Assembly (NCBI RefSeq): GCF_001426405.1
Contig: NZ_LMEP01000001.1
Location: 435,241 to 499,240 of the forward strand
Direction: 5' to 3'
Origin: Streptomyces sp. Root1304
GTDB lineage: Bacteria; Actinomycetota; Actinomycetes; Streptomycetales; Streptomycetaceae
DNA length: 64,000 nt
Shown: piece by piece, positions 35,888 to 44,770 of the stretch
Layout of the letters: every line of letters begins with the position of its first letter
Position numbering within the stretch: the stretch's first letter is position 1
The notes under the pieces: model-generated
Seen by the model: only the letters and a program-made list of their open reading frames with translations
Databases searched by the model: none
What the model was told of the DNA's origin: nothing
Program-made: the position numbers and the translations under genes

Positions 35888-36154
35888 GTGTTCATCGTCA
35901 TCCTGCTGTTGCTCGTGTTCTTCCTGACGGGAGGGGTCTCCGGCCTCTGGGTCGCGCTCGACGTGAGGAACTCCGCCACCCGACTGGAGCGCTGGCACGT
36001 GCGCAACCTCGACCTGCGCGCCCAGGCCTCGGGACGTCTCGGCCCGCACGACCGGCTCCTCACCGCCACCGGCTTCCGCGTCGTCGGCGGGGTGCTGGCC
36101 CTGATCGGCTTCGGGATGATCCTCGCGCCGTTGATCGCGGCGCTCCTCGGCTGA
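35888..36154 (+). CDS. Small two-helix membrane protein
   Basis: An 88-residue protein beginning at GTG 35888 after GGGGG. Helix 1 (~2-22, FIVILLLLVFFLTGGVSGLW) and helix 2 (~66-86, VVGGVLALIGFGMILAPLIAALL) flank a basic soluble loop (SATRLERWHVRNLDLRAQAS). No family is recognised. It lies 49 bases upstream of another membrane-protein gene, with which it may be cotranscribed. Confidence 0.65.
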   Translation: MFIVILLLLVFFLTGGVSGLWVALDVRNSATRLERWHVRNLDLRAQASGRLGPHDRLLTATGFRVVGGVLALIGFGMILAPLIAALLG

Positions 36155-36203
36155 CGCCGTTCACGACCGACCGCACTTCACCGTTCCCTGGGGGGATCAC
36201 CGC

Positions 36204-36728
36204 ATGTCTCAGCCCGTTCCGCCGCCCGGCAACCCGTTCGCCGAGGGCGCCGCCCCGCAGCCGTACCCGATGGCGCCGGCACCCGCGCCCGCCCGCGCCA
36301 ACCTGGCCCTCGGCCTGCTGGCCGGTTTCGGCGGTGCGATCGTCGGCGCGCTCGTCCTCGGCGGCATCATGCGCGCCATGGCGAAGGAGGACGGCAGCTA
36401 CACGCAGCTCGGCATCCTCGCACTCGGCGTCGGCGCGCTGGTCGGCTTCGCCCTCGGCAAGGTGGGCGGCGCCCATCCGGTCCTGCCGTTCGCGGGCGTG
36501 CCGATCGCCCTGTTCGGCGTCTTCGCGGGCCAGCTCTTCGGTTACGCCCTGATGGCCAGCTGGTGGGCCGAACTGGACGGGCAGTCCCTGCCCGTCACCG
36601 AGATCCTCACCTCGCACTTCTCGGACCTGCTCACGGCGTGGAAGGAAGAGCTCGGAGCCATGGACCTGCTGTTCTTCGCCATCGCCGGCTACGAGGGCTT
36701 CGTCATCACCAAGAAGATCTCCGCCTGA
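36204..36728 (+). CDS. Multi-pass membrane protein
   Basis: A 174-residue protein with a proline-rich cytoplasmic leader (~1-30, PPPGNPFAEGAAPQPYPM) and about four membrane helices (LALGLLAGFGGAIVGALVLGG, LGILALGVGALVGFALG, FAGVPIALFGVFAGQLFGYAL, and a weaker C-terminal MDLLFFAIAGYEGFVI). The helix arrangement resembles small Yip1/DUF-type proteins of actinobacteria, but no function can be given. A strong terminator hairpin follows the stop. Confidence 0.75.
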   Translation: MSQPVPPPGNPFAEGAAPQPYPMAPAPAPARANLALGLLAGFGGAIVGALVLGGIMRAMAKEDGSYTQLGILALGVGALVGFALGKVGGAHPVLPFAGVPIALFGVFAGQLFGYALMASWWAELDGQSLPVTEILTSHFSDLLTAWKEELGAMDLLFFAIAGYEGFVITKKISA

Positions 36729-36743
36729 TCCCGCGGCCTACGC

Positions 36744-36781
36744 CGAAGGGGCCCCGCACCACCCGGTGCGGGGCCCCTTCG
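36744..36781. terminator. Bidirectional terminator between the membrane-protein gene and guaB3
   Basis: A perfect stem of at least 16 bp (GAAGGGGCCCCGCACC, loop ACCC, then the complement) lies between convergent stop codons. Confidence 0.85.
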
Positions 36782-36798
36782 CGTACGGACCTACGCGG

Positions 36799-37923
36799 TC
36801 AGCGCTTGTGCTGTGCGTCCGCGACCGTGACCTCGACGCGCTGGAACTCCTTGAGCTCGCTGTAGCCCGTGGTGGCCATCGCGCGGCGCAGGGCGCCGAA
36901 GAAGTTCATCGAGCCGTCCGGGGTGTGCGACGGGCCCGCGAGGATCTCCTCGGTGGTGCCGACGATGCCCAGGTCGACCAGCTTGCCGCGCGGCACGTCC
37001 TCGTGGACGGCCTCCATGCCCCAGTGGTGGCCCTTGCCGGGCGCGTCCGTGGCGCGGGCCAGCGGGGAGCCGATCATGACCGCGTCGGCGCCGCAGGCGA
37101 TGGCCTTCGGCAGGTCGCCGGACCAGCCGACACCGCCGTCGGCGATGACGTGCACGTACCGGCCGCCGGACTCGTCCATGTAGTCGCGGCGGGCCGCGGC
37201 CACGTCGGCGACCGCGGTCGCCATCGGGACCTGGATGCCGAGGACGTTGCGGGTGGTGTGCGCGGCGCCGCCGCCGAAGCCGACGAGGACACCCGCCGCG
37301 CCGGTGCGCATCAGGTGCAGGGCCGCGGTGTACGTGGCGCAGCCGCCGACGATGACCGGGACGTCCAGCTCGTAGATGAACTGCTTCAGGTTCAGCGGCT
37401 CGGACGCGCCGGAGACGTGCTCGGCGGAGACCGTCGTACCGCGGATGACGAACAGGTCCACGCCCGCGTCGACGACGGCCTTGGAGAACTGCGCGGTGCG
37501 CTGCGGGGAGAGCGCGGCGGCGGTGACGACACCGGAGTCGCGCACCTCCTTGATGCGCTGCCCGATCAGCTCTTCCTTGATCGGCGCCGCGTAGATCTCC
37601 TGCAGACGGCGGGTCGCGGAGGCCTCGTCCAGCTCGGCGATCTCGTCGAGCAGCGGCTGCGGGTCCTCGTACCGGGTCCAGAGACCCTCCAGGTTCAGCA
37701 CGCCCAGGCCGCCCAGCTCACCGATGCGGATGGCGGTCTGCGGCGAGACGACCGAGTCCATCGGCGCGGCCAGGAACGGCAGCTCGAACCGGTAGGCGTC
37801 GATCTGCCAGGCGATCGAGACCTCCTTCGGGTCCCGGGTGCGCCGGCTGGGGACGACGGCGATGTCGTCGAACGCGTACGCCCTGCGGCCGCGCTTGCCG
37901 CGCCCGATCTCGATCTCAGTCAC
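36799..37923 (-). CDS. guaB3: GuaB3-family IMP dehydrogenase-related protein
   Basis: A 374-residue (beta/alpha)8-barrel protein of the IMPDH/GMPR superfamily without CBS domains. It begins MTEIEIGRGKRGRRAYAFDDIAVVPSRRTRDP, typical of the GuaB3 group. The phosphate loop and neighbouring catalytic-loop position reads VGFGGGAAHTTRNVLGI, where true IMPDH has GPGSICTTR, so the catalytic Cys is absent. HVIADGGVGWSGDLPKAIACGADAVMIGSPLA is the second phosphate-binding region. It lies 106 bases downstream of guaB in the same direction but behind a terminator hairpin. A regulatory or altered catalytic role in guanine nucleotide metabolism is more likely than standard IMPDH activity. GTG 37923 start. 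Confidence 0.93.
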   Translation of the reverse strand: MTEIEIGRGKRGRRAYAFDDIAVVPSRRTRDPKEVSIAWQIDAYRFELPFLAAPMDSVVSPQTAIRIGELGGLGVLNLEGLWTRYEDPQPLLDEIAELDEASATRRLQEIYAAPIKEELIGQRIKEVRDSGVVTAAALSPQRTAQFSKAVVDAGVDLFVIRGTTVSAEHVSGASEPLNLKQFIYELDVPVIVGGCATYTAALHLMRTGAAGVLVGFGGGAAHTTRNVLGIQVPMATAVADVAAARRDYMDESGGRYVHVIADGGVGWSGDLPKAIACGADAVMIGSPLARATDAPGKGHHWGMEAVHEDVPRGKLVDLGIVGTTEEILAGPSHTPDGSMNFFGALRRAMATTGYSELKEFQRVEVTVADAQHKR

Positions 37924-37980
37924 GATGTGTGGCCTTTCCCTCTACGTCTGCGCCTACCAGTATCCCCGACACAAGCGTGA

Positions 37981-38013
37981 GGGGCGGTTCCGGTCATGTT
38001 CCGGAACCGCCCC
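37981..38013 (-). terminator. Terminator downstream of guaB
   Basis: A perfect 13-bp stem (GGGGCGGTTCCGG, 7-base loop, complement) lies 16 bases past the guaB stop. Confidence 0.8.
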
Positions 38014-38029
38014 CACGCGTCGCGCTGTG

Positions 38030-39574
<1,545 letters not shown>

Positions 39575-39632
39575 CTAACGGCCTGAAGCGGTGTCTCATT
39601 CCACGATCAAGATCAGCCGCAAGCTTTGGACA

Positions 39633-39648
39633 TTCGTACGTGTACGAA
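39633..39648. promoter_or_regulatory. 16-bp palindrome upstream of guaB
   Basis: TTCGTAC-GT-GTACGAA, perfect 7-bp arms, about 100 bases upstream of the guaB start; a candidate operator. No regulator assigned. Confidence 0.45.
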
Positions 39649-39681
39649 AGGGCCGACAGACCCCGGGAACGCCTACTGGTC

Positions 39682-39756
39682 GGCCACCGCGACCGAGGCC
39701 ACCGCGCGACCGAAGTCACCGTGCGACCGAGACCACCGTGCGACCGAGGTCACTCC
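39682..39756. repeat. 17-bp tandem repeat, about four copies, between shbA and guaB
   Basis: Units of the type RGYCACCGYGCGACCGA follow one another (15, 17, 17 and 17 bases, then a partial GGTCACTCC). It lies between the shbA stop and the guaB promoter region. Confidence 0.8.
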
Positions 39757-39802
39757 ACGGGACACGCGCCAACGCCCGCCGGGCGCCGCCGCCCGCTCGG
39801 TG

Positions 39803-40495
39803 CTACTGCTCCGCCAGCGCGCGGAGCCGGCTGAGGGCACGGTGCTGTGCGACGCGGACGGCGCCCGGCGACATGCCGAGCATCTGGCCGGTCTCCTCGG
39901 CGGTCAGGCCGACGGCGACCCGGAGCACGAGCAGCTCGCGCTGGTTCTCCGGGAGGTTGGCCAGCAGCTTCTTGGCCCACTCGGCGTCGTCGCTGAGCAG
40001 CGCGCGCTCCTCGGGCCCGAGGGAGTCGTCCGGGCGCTCCGGCATCTCGTCGGAGGGCACGGCCGTGGACCCCGGGTGCCGCATGGCGGCCCGCTGGAGG
40101 TCGGCGACCTTGTGTCCTGCGATGGCGAAGACGAAGGCCTCGAAGGGCCTGCCGGTGTCCTTGTAGCGCGGCAGCGCCATCAGGACCGCGACGCAGACCT
40201 CCTGGGCGAGGTCCTCGACGAAGTGCCGGGCGTCACCGGGAAGGCGGTTGAGGCGGGTGCGGCAGTACCGCAGGGCGAGCGGGTGCACGCGCGCGAGCAG
40301 GTCATGGGTGGCCTGGGCGTCGCCCTCGACCGCACGGCGGACGAGCGCGCCGATCTCCCCCTGCCCGGCAGGCATGGGGGAACCCACGGTCTCGTCGTCG
40401 CGCATCGCTCCATGGTGCCCCGACGCCTCTGCGTTCGCGGCACCGCGTCCGTAGTTGTGCACCGAAGCGTTATGAGCAGGTGCGCCGGAACTCAT
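39803..40495 (-). CDS. shbA: ECF RNA polymerase sigma factor, SigD/ShbA family
   Basis: A 230-residue ECF sigma factor. Region 2 is [64 protein letters not shown]; region 4 is [47 protein letters not shown]. Its position beside guaB and a WhiB-family gene matches Mycobacterium sigD. The Streptomyces counterpart ShbA drives transcription of the principal sigma gene hrdB (S. griseus literature, recalled). The start is uncertain: ATG 40495 has GGGAGG upstream, GTG 40546 lengthens it by 17 residues, and ATG 40405 gives a core of 200 residues. No adjacent anti-sigma gene is seen. Confidence 0.85.
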   Translation of the reverse strand: MSSGAPAHNASVHNYGRGAANAEASGHHGAMRDDETVGSPMPAGQGEIGALVRRAVEGDAQATHDLLARVHPLALRYCRTRLNRLPGDARHFVEDLAQEVCVAVLMALPRYKDTGRPFEAFVFAIAGHKVADLQRAAMRHPGSTAVPSDEMPERPDDSLGPEERALLSDDAEWAKKLLANLPENQRELLVLRVAVGLTAEETGQMLGMSPGAVRVAQHRALSRLRALAEQ

Positions 40496-40648
40496 CTCCC
40501 GCGCCCTCCCCTCCCGCTCGATCGACTCGTCCCCGAGGAACTCCACATCTCAAGGATGCGTCATCCGGCGGGGAAGTGACACAAGCCCGCCCCGTCCACC
40601 CCGCGAAGGGCGCGGGCGAGGACGGGAACACGGCGGGTGACCTGCGGC

Positions 40649-41260
40649 TCAGCGAACCAGTCCCCAGCGGAAACCGAGAGCGACGGCGTGCGCCCGGTCC
40701 GAGGCGCCGAGCTTCTTGAAGAGGCGCCGGGCGTGGGTCTTGACGGTGTCCTCGGAGAGGAAGAGCTCGCGCCCGATCTCCGCGTTGGACCGGCCGTGGC
40801 TCATGCCTTCGAGGACCTGGATCTCGCGCGCGGTGAGGGTGGGCGCGGCGCCCATCTCGGCCGAACGGAGACGGCGGGGGGCGAGCCGCCAGGTCGGGTC
40901 GGCGAGCGCCTGGGTAACGGTGGCCCGCAGCTCGGCGCGCGAGGCGTCCTTGTGCAGATAGCCACGCGCACCCGCGGCGACCGCGAGGGCGACGCCGTCG
41001 AGGTCCTCGGCGACGGTGAGCATGATGATGCGGGCGCCGGGGTCCGCGGAGAGCAGCCGGCGGACGGTCTCCACGCCGCCCAGACCGGGCATGCGTACGT
41101 CCATCAGAATCAGGTCCGAGCGGTCCGCGCCCCAGCGGCGGAGGACTTCCTCGCCGTTGGCCGCGGTGGTCACGCGCTCGACGCCGGGCACGGTCGCGAC
41201 CGCCCGCCGGAGCGCCTCTCGGGCAAGCGGGGAGTCGTCGCAGACGAGGACGGATGTCAT
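40649..41260 (-). CDS. bldM: Developmental response regulator BldM
   Basis: A 203-residue FixJ/NarL-type response regulator that controls aerial hypha formation and early sporulation genes. The receiver domain (~1-120) keeps the acidic pair in VLVCDDSPLA, the Asp in LILMDVRMPG, the Thr in IMLTVAED and the Lys in GYLHKDAS. In S. coelicolor BldM phosphorylation of this Asp is reported not to be needed. The HTH (~138-203) reads LTAREIQVLEGMSHGRSNAEIGRELFLSEDTVKTHARRLFKKL. BldM acts as a homodimer or with WhiI (established). ATG 41260 has GGAGG upstream. It is divergent from whiD, with its promoter in the 41261-41693 spacer. Confidence 0.96.
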   Translation of the reverse strand: MTSVLVCDDSPLAREALRRAVATVPGVERVTTAANGEEVLRRWGADRSDLILMDVRMPGLGGVETVRRLLSADPGARIIMLTVAEDLDGVALAVAAGARGYLHKDASRAELRATVTQALADPTWRLAPRRLRSAEMGAAPTLTAREIQVLEGMSHGRSNAEIGRELFLSEDTVKTHARRLFKKLGASDRAHAVALGFRWGLVR

Positions 41261-41693
41261 GCCTGACCTCCGCGGCTCTCGCAGCTGTTGCGCGTCACCT
41301 TGAGCCTCCAGGGCTGTACGTAATCGTCACCTGTGCGATTGACGCTCTCGGACACCTGTCCGAGCGCTTGTTCCTTCAACCGCCTCCGCACTCTCAACGA
41401 CGGTCACTCGAAAGAGTTACGGGTCGGACGGCAGCCTTCGGCACTCTACGTGAGGGCTCGTGCGCGGAGGAGAGCGACGCGGGTCATCCGTCCTTCATCG
41501 AAAGCTATGCCCCATTTAGCGGGTTTTCTTCCCTTTTCGCGGTGTCTGTGGCTAGATTCGCAATGAGTCATATTTACATCTACTTAGACAGTAGGTGTAC
41601 CGACCCGGACCCGTCGGGACCCGAGGAGCCCCGGCCATCAGCCATCCATCCGCCCACCTATCCGTTCGACACGGTTTCAAGGGGACAAGCGCT
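41261..41693. promoter_or_regulatory. bldM-whiD divergent promoter region
   Basis: 433 bases. The half near bldM is GC-rich; the half near whiD (about 41510-41600) is unusually AT-rich, with CATTTAGCGGGTTTTCTTCC and the GTCATATTTAC motif. bldM is known to be transcribed by sigma-BldN; I could not place its -10/-35 with confidence. No gene is supported in the spacer. Confidence 0.6.
41567..41589. promoter_or_regulatory. AT-rich GTCATATTTAC motif, copy 2, upstream of whiD
   Basis: GTCATATTTAC followed by ATCTACTTAGAC, about 105 bases before the whiD start; it matches the site at 34441-34463 at 18 of 23 positions, including the first 11 in a row. Confidence 0.45.
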
Positions 41694-42056
41694 ATGGCAG
41701 ATTTCTCCCGCCTTCCCGGACCCAACGCCGACCTGTGGGACTGGCAACTCCTCGCGGCCTGCCGCGGGGTCGACAGCTCCCTGTTCTTCCACCCCGAGGG
41801 AGAGCGCGGCGCGGCACGGAGTGCGCGTGAGAACTCGGCGAAAGAGGTCTGCATGCGGTGCCCGGTGCGCGCGGAGTGCGCGGCACACGCACTCGCCGTG
41901 CGGGAGCCCTACGGCGTATGGGGCGGCCTCACCGAGGACGAACGCGAAGAGCTCATGGGACGTGCGCGCAATCGCCTGATCACGACGGCGCCGGCCATGA
42001 CACCCCTGACGACATCGGCGGCGGCAGCAGGCCGGCCGATCGTGGAGCGCATGTGA
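41694..42056 (+). CDS. whiD: WhiB-family sporulation regulator WhiD
   Basis: A 120-residue iron-sulfur transcription factor needed for spore maturation. Four Cys ligands for a [4Fe-4S] cluster are at 23, 53, 56 and 62 (AACRG; VCMRCPVRAEC), the same positions as in S. coelicolor WhiD, and the beta-turn GVWGGLT follows. WhiB-like proteins bind region 4 of the principal sigma factor; the basic C-terminal part (GRARNRL) contacts DNA. ATG 41694 has AAGGGGA upstream. The Thr/Ala-rich tail (~98-120) is variable. It is divergent from bldM, an arrangement conserved in Streptomyces (recalled). Confidence 0.95.
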   Translation: MADFSRLPGPNADLWDWQLLAACRGVDSSLFFHPEGERGAARSARENSAKEVCMRCPVRAECAAHALAVREPYGVWGGLTEDEREELMGRARNRLITTAPAMTPLTTSAAAAGRPIVERM

Positions 42057-42189
42057 AGGAACGTTTCTCCAGCTAGGACGGCGACCACCACCGAGCCCGG
42101 ACACGACCGCGCCCGCGCGCGCGTGACGGCGCCCTCAGGGTGCCTGCGCGCGCGTGGCGGCGCGGAGCTCCGCGGCCCGGCGGGACGGC

Positions 42190-42270
42190 TCACGCGTGTG
42201 TGGCCCGGGAAAGCCGTCTCACGCGCGCGTGGCCCGGCCGGACCGGCTCACGCGCGCGTGGCGGCGCGGG
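42190..42270. repeat. 29-bp tandem repeat, about 2.8 copies, spanning the LysR gene stop
   Basis: TCACGCGYGYGTGGC recurs at 42190, 42219 and 42248 (29-base period). The TGA of the LysR gene (42248-42250 on the minus strand) is part of the third unit. Related CGCGCGTGGC words also lie at 42110-42160. Confidence 0.75.
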
Positions 42271-43141
42271 TCAGTTCGTCGAGCGTGGCGGCGACGGCCG
42301 GGACCTGGGCCAGGTCCGGCAGCGTGAGGGCCACGATCTCCCGCTCCACGGCGGGCTCCACGGCCACGGTCCGCGCCCCCTTGGGCCGTACGGACTCGAT
42401 GGCCAGCTCCGGCAGGACGGCCACGCCCAGGCCCGCGCCGACCAGGCCCACCACCGCCGGGTAGTCGTCGGTGGCGAAGTCGATGCGGGGCGTGAAGCCC
42501 GCCTCCTCGCAGACGTCGACGAGCTGGCGGCGGCAGCGCGGGCAGCCCGCGATCCAGGACTCCTCGGCGAGTTCGGCGATGCCGACGGACCCGGCCCCGG
42601 CGAGCCGGTGCCCCTCGGGGACCAGGCCCACCAGACGGTCGGCGAGGATCGGCCGGACGACGAGGTCGTCCCACTCGGCCTGGCCCGCCCCGTAGCGGAA
42701 GGCGAGAGCCACGTCGCAGTCGCCCTCGCGGAGCATCTCGACCGAGCGCGGCGGTTCGGCCTCGACGAGCGAGACCCGGGTGCCGGGGTGCGCGGCCCGC
42801 AGGGCGGCGAGCGCGGTGGGGACGAGGGTGGAGCTGCCGCTCGGGAAGGAGACCAGGCGGACCCGGCCCGCCCGGAGCCCGGCGATGGCGGCGACCTCCT
42901 CCTCGGCGGCGGTGAGCCCGGCGAGGATGCCGGAGGCGTGCCGGACGAGGACCTCGCCGGCCTGGGTGAGGCGCATCTCGCGTGCCGCGCGGATCAGCAG
43001 GGGCGTGCCCGCGGAGGCTTCGAGGGCCTTCATCTGCTGGCTGACGGCGGGCTGGGTGCAGCCGAGTTCGCGCGCGGCGGCCGAGAAGGAGCCGGTCGCG
43101 GCGACGGCGCGCAGGACGCGGAGGTGGCGTGCCTCGATCAT
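42248..43141 (-). CDS. LysR-family transcriptional regulator
   Basis: A 297-residue LysR regulator. The N-terminal winged HTH (~1-65) reads LRVLRAVAATGSFSAAARELGCTQPAVSQQMKALEA; the periplasmic-binding-like effector domain follows (~90-290) with VRLVSFPSGSSTLVPTAL and AGLGVAVLPELA. WIAGCPRCRRQLV adds a CxxC near the hinge that could be redox- or metal-sensitive. The neighbouring divergent MOSC gene is the likely target. ATG 43141 is used, with GGAA four bases upstream; ATG 43153 adds four residues. The stop lies in a 29-bp tandem repeat. Confidence 0.9.
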   Translation of the reverse strand: MIEARHLRVLRAVAATGSFSAAARELGCTQPAVSQQMKALEASAGTPLLIRAAREMRLTQAGEVLVRHASGILAGLTAAEEEVAAIAGLRAGRVRLVSFPSGSSTLVPTALAALRAAHPGTRVSLVEAEPPRSVEMLREGDCDVALAFRYGAGQAEWDDLVVRPILADRLVGLVPEGHRLAGAGSVGIAELAEESWIAGCPRCRRQLVDVCEEAGFTPRIDFATDDYPAVVGLVGAGLGVAVLPELAIESVRPKGARTVAVEPAVEREIVALTLPDLAQVPAVAATLDELTRAATRA

Positions 43142-43222
43142 GCGTTCCAGCATAAGCGAATCTTGGGTGAACCAGCACATTTTCGCCTGCGACTTTGAGA
43201 CCTGTGCCCCTAAGGTTCCGGC

Positions 43223-43897
43223 ATGACCTTGCTGAGTGTGAATGTGGGCCGCGCCAAGGCCGTGGACTACACCGACGCCGCGTCCGGGACGACCGGCATC
43301 GACAAGCGCCCGGTCGACGGGCCGGTGCGGATCGAGGCCCCCGGGGTGCCCGGGGTCGGAGCGAGTGGGCTGGCCGGGGACACCGTCTGCGACCTGCGCT
43401 TCCACGGCGGCGACGACCGGGCGGCGTACGCCTTCGCCCGGGAGGACCTGGACCGGTGGGAGCGGGAGCTCGGCCGCGAGATCGTGAACGGCTCCTTCGG
43501 CGAGAACCTCACCACCTCCGGCCTCGACGTGAACGGGGCCCTGATCGGCGAGCGCTGGCGGATCGGTGACGAGGTGGTCCTGGAGGTCACCGGCGGCCGC
43601 ATCCCCTGCCGTACGTTCGCGGGCTTCGTGGAGGAGAAGGGCTGGGTGCGGCGGTTCACCCGGTCCGAGGCCGGTCCCGGGGCGCTGCTGCGGGTGATCG
43701 TGCCGGGCGAGATCCGCGCGGGCGACCCGATCACCGTCGTCCACCGGCCGGACCACGACATCACGGTCGCGCTGCTGCACCGCGCGGCCACCACCGAACG
43801 CCCGCTGCTGCCCAGCACGTTGGCCGCCGCCGAGTGGATGGAGTCGGGACTCCTCGCGCTCGCCCGCCAGTACACGGAGAAGTACGCGCGCGCGTAG
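43223..43897 (+). CDS. MOSC domain-containing protein
   Basis: A 224-residue MOSC protein (molybdenum-cofactor sulfurase C-terminal type, YiiM-like). Signature features are DLRFHGGDDRAAYAFAREDLDRWE, FGENLTTSGLDV, and the conserved Cys in GGRIPCRTFAGF, which in relatives handles sulfur or coordinates the cofactor. A C-terminal helical extension (~165-224) is typical of YiiM-like proteins that reduce N-hydroxylated substrates. The ATG has AAGG upstream. It is divergent from the LysR gene (spacer about 80 bases), so probably under its control. Confidence 0.9.
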   Translation: MTLLSVNVGRAKAVDYTDAASGTTGIDKRPVDGPVRIEAPGVPGVGASGLAGDTVCDLRFHGGDDRAAYAFAREDLDRWERELGREIVNGSFGENLTTSGLDVNGALIGERWRIGDEVVLEVTGGRIPCRTFAGFVEEKGWVRRFTRSEAGPGALLRVIVPGEIRAGDPITVVHRPDHDITVALLHRAATTERPLLPSTLAAAEWMESGLLALARQYTEKYARA

Positions 43898-43983
43898 GCC
43901 CCGCGAGCCCGGCCCGATCCGAAGGACAGGCCCTCGCCGGTACGCGGACAAGAAGGCCTGCGGTGGGGCACTACCGTGCCCGT

Positions 43984-44757
43984 ATGACGACTGCACTGAT
44001 TACGGGCGCCACCGCGGGCATCGGGGCCGCCTTCGCACGGAGACTCGCGGCGGACGGCCACGATGTCGTGCTCGTGGCCAGGGACGTGAAGCGGCTCAGG
44101 GAGCAGGCGACCGAGCTGCACGACCGACACGGCGTCGAGGCCGAGGTGCTGTCGGCGGACCTCGCCGAGGAGAAGGGGATCGCCGCCGTCGAGGCGCGGC
44201 TCTCGGATCCGAAGCGGCCGGTCGACATGCTCGTGAACAACGCCGGGTTCGGCAACAAGGGGCGCTTCCTCGAAGTGTCGATGGCCGACGAGCTGAAGAT
44301 GCTCACGGTGCACTGCGAGGCGGTGCTGCGGCTGACCTCGGCCGCCGCCACCGCGATGAAGGAGCGCCGCCGGGGCGCCGTCGTGAACGTCGCCTCGGTG
44401 GCCGCCTTCCTGCCCCGGGGCACGTACGGCGCCTCGAAGGCCTGGGTCGTGCAGTTCACCCAGGGCGCTGCGCGGGACCTCACGGGCAGCGGGGTGCGGA
44501 TGATGGCGCTCTGCCCCGGCTTCGTACGGACCGAGTTCCACGAGCGGGCCGGGATGGGGACCGACAACATCCCGGGCTGGATGTGGCTCGACGCGGACAA
44601 GCTGGTGACGGCGGCCCTCGCGGACCTGGAGCGGGGGAAGACGCTGTCGATCCCGGACCCCCGCTACAAGGCCCTGATGGGTGTGGTGAAGCTGGCGCCG
44701 CGCGGGCTGCTGGGCGGCGCCTCCTCCAGGGCGGGCCGGAAGTACGGGCCCAAGTAG
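43984..44757 (+). CDS. Short-chain dehydrogenase/reductase
   Basis: A 257-residue classical SDR. The cofactor motif is TGATAGIGAAFA (TGxxxGIG), with VNNAGFG, catalytic Ser in NVASVAAFLP and YxxxK as YGASK. CPGFVRTEFH follows. The C-terminal ~40 residues are hydrophobic and basic (VVKLAPRGLLGGASSRAGRKYGPK), as in SDRs that associate with membranes. There is no Shine-Dalgarno sequence; TACCGT lies ~8 bases before ATG 43984, so translation may be leaderless. Substrate unknown. Convergent with the beta-helix gene, 13 bases between stops. Confidence 0.9.
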   Translation: MTTALITGATAGIGAAFARRLAADGHDVVLVARDVKRLREQATELHDRHGVEAEVLSADLAEEKGIAAVEARLSDPKRPVDMLVNNAGFGNKGRFLEVSMADELKMLTVHCEAVLRLTSAAATAMKERRRGAVVNVASVAAFLPRGTYGASKAWVVQFTQGAARDLTGSGVRMMALCPGFVRTEFHERAGMGTDNIPGWMWLDADKLVTAALADLERGKTLSIPDPRYKALMGVVKLAPRGLLGGASSRAGRKYGPK

Positions 44758-44770
44758 CGCTTCCGAAGGG

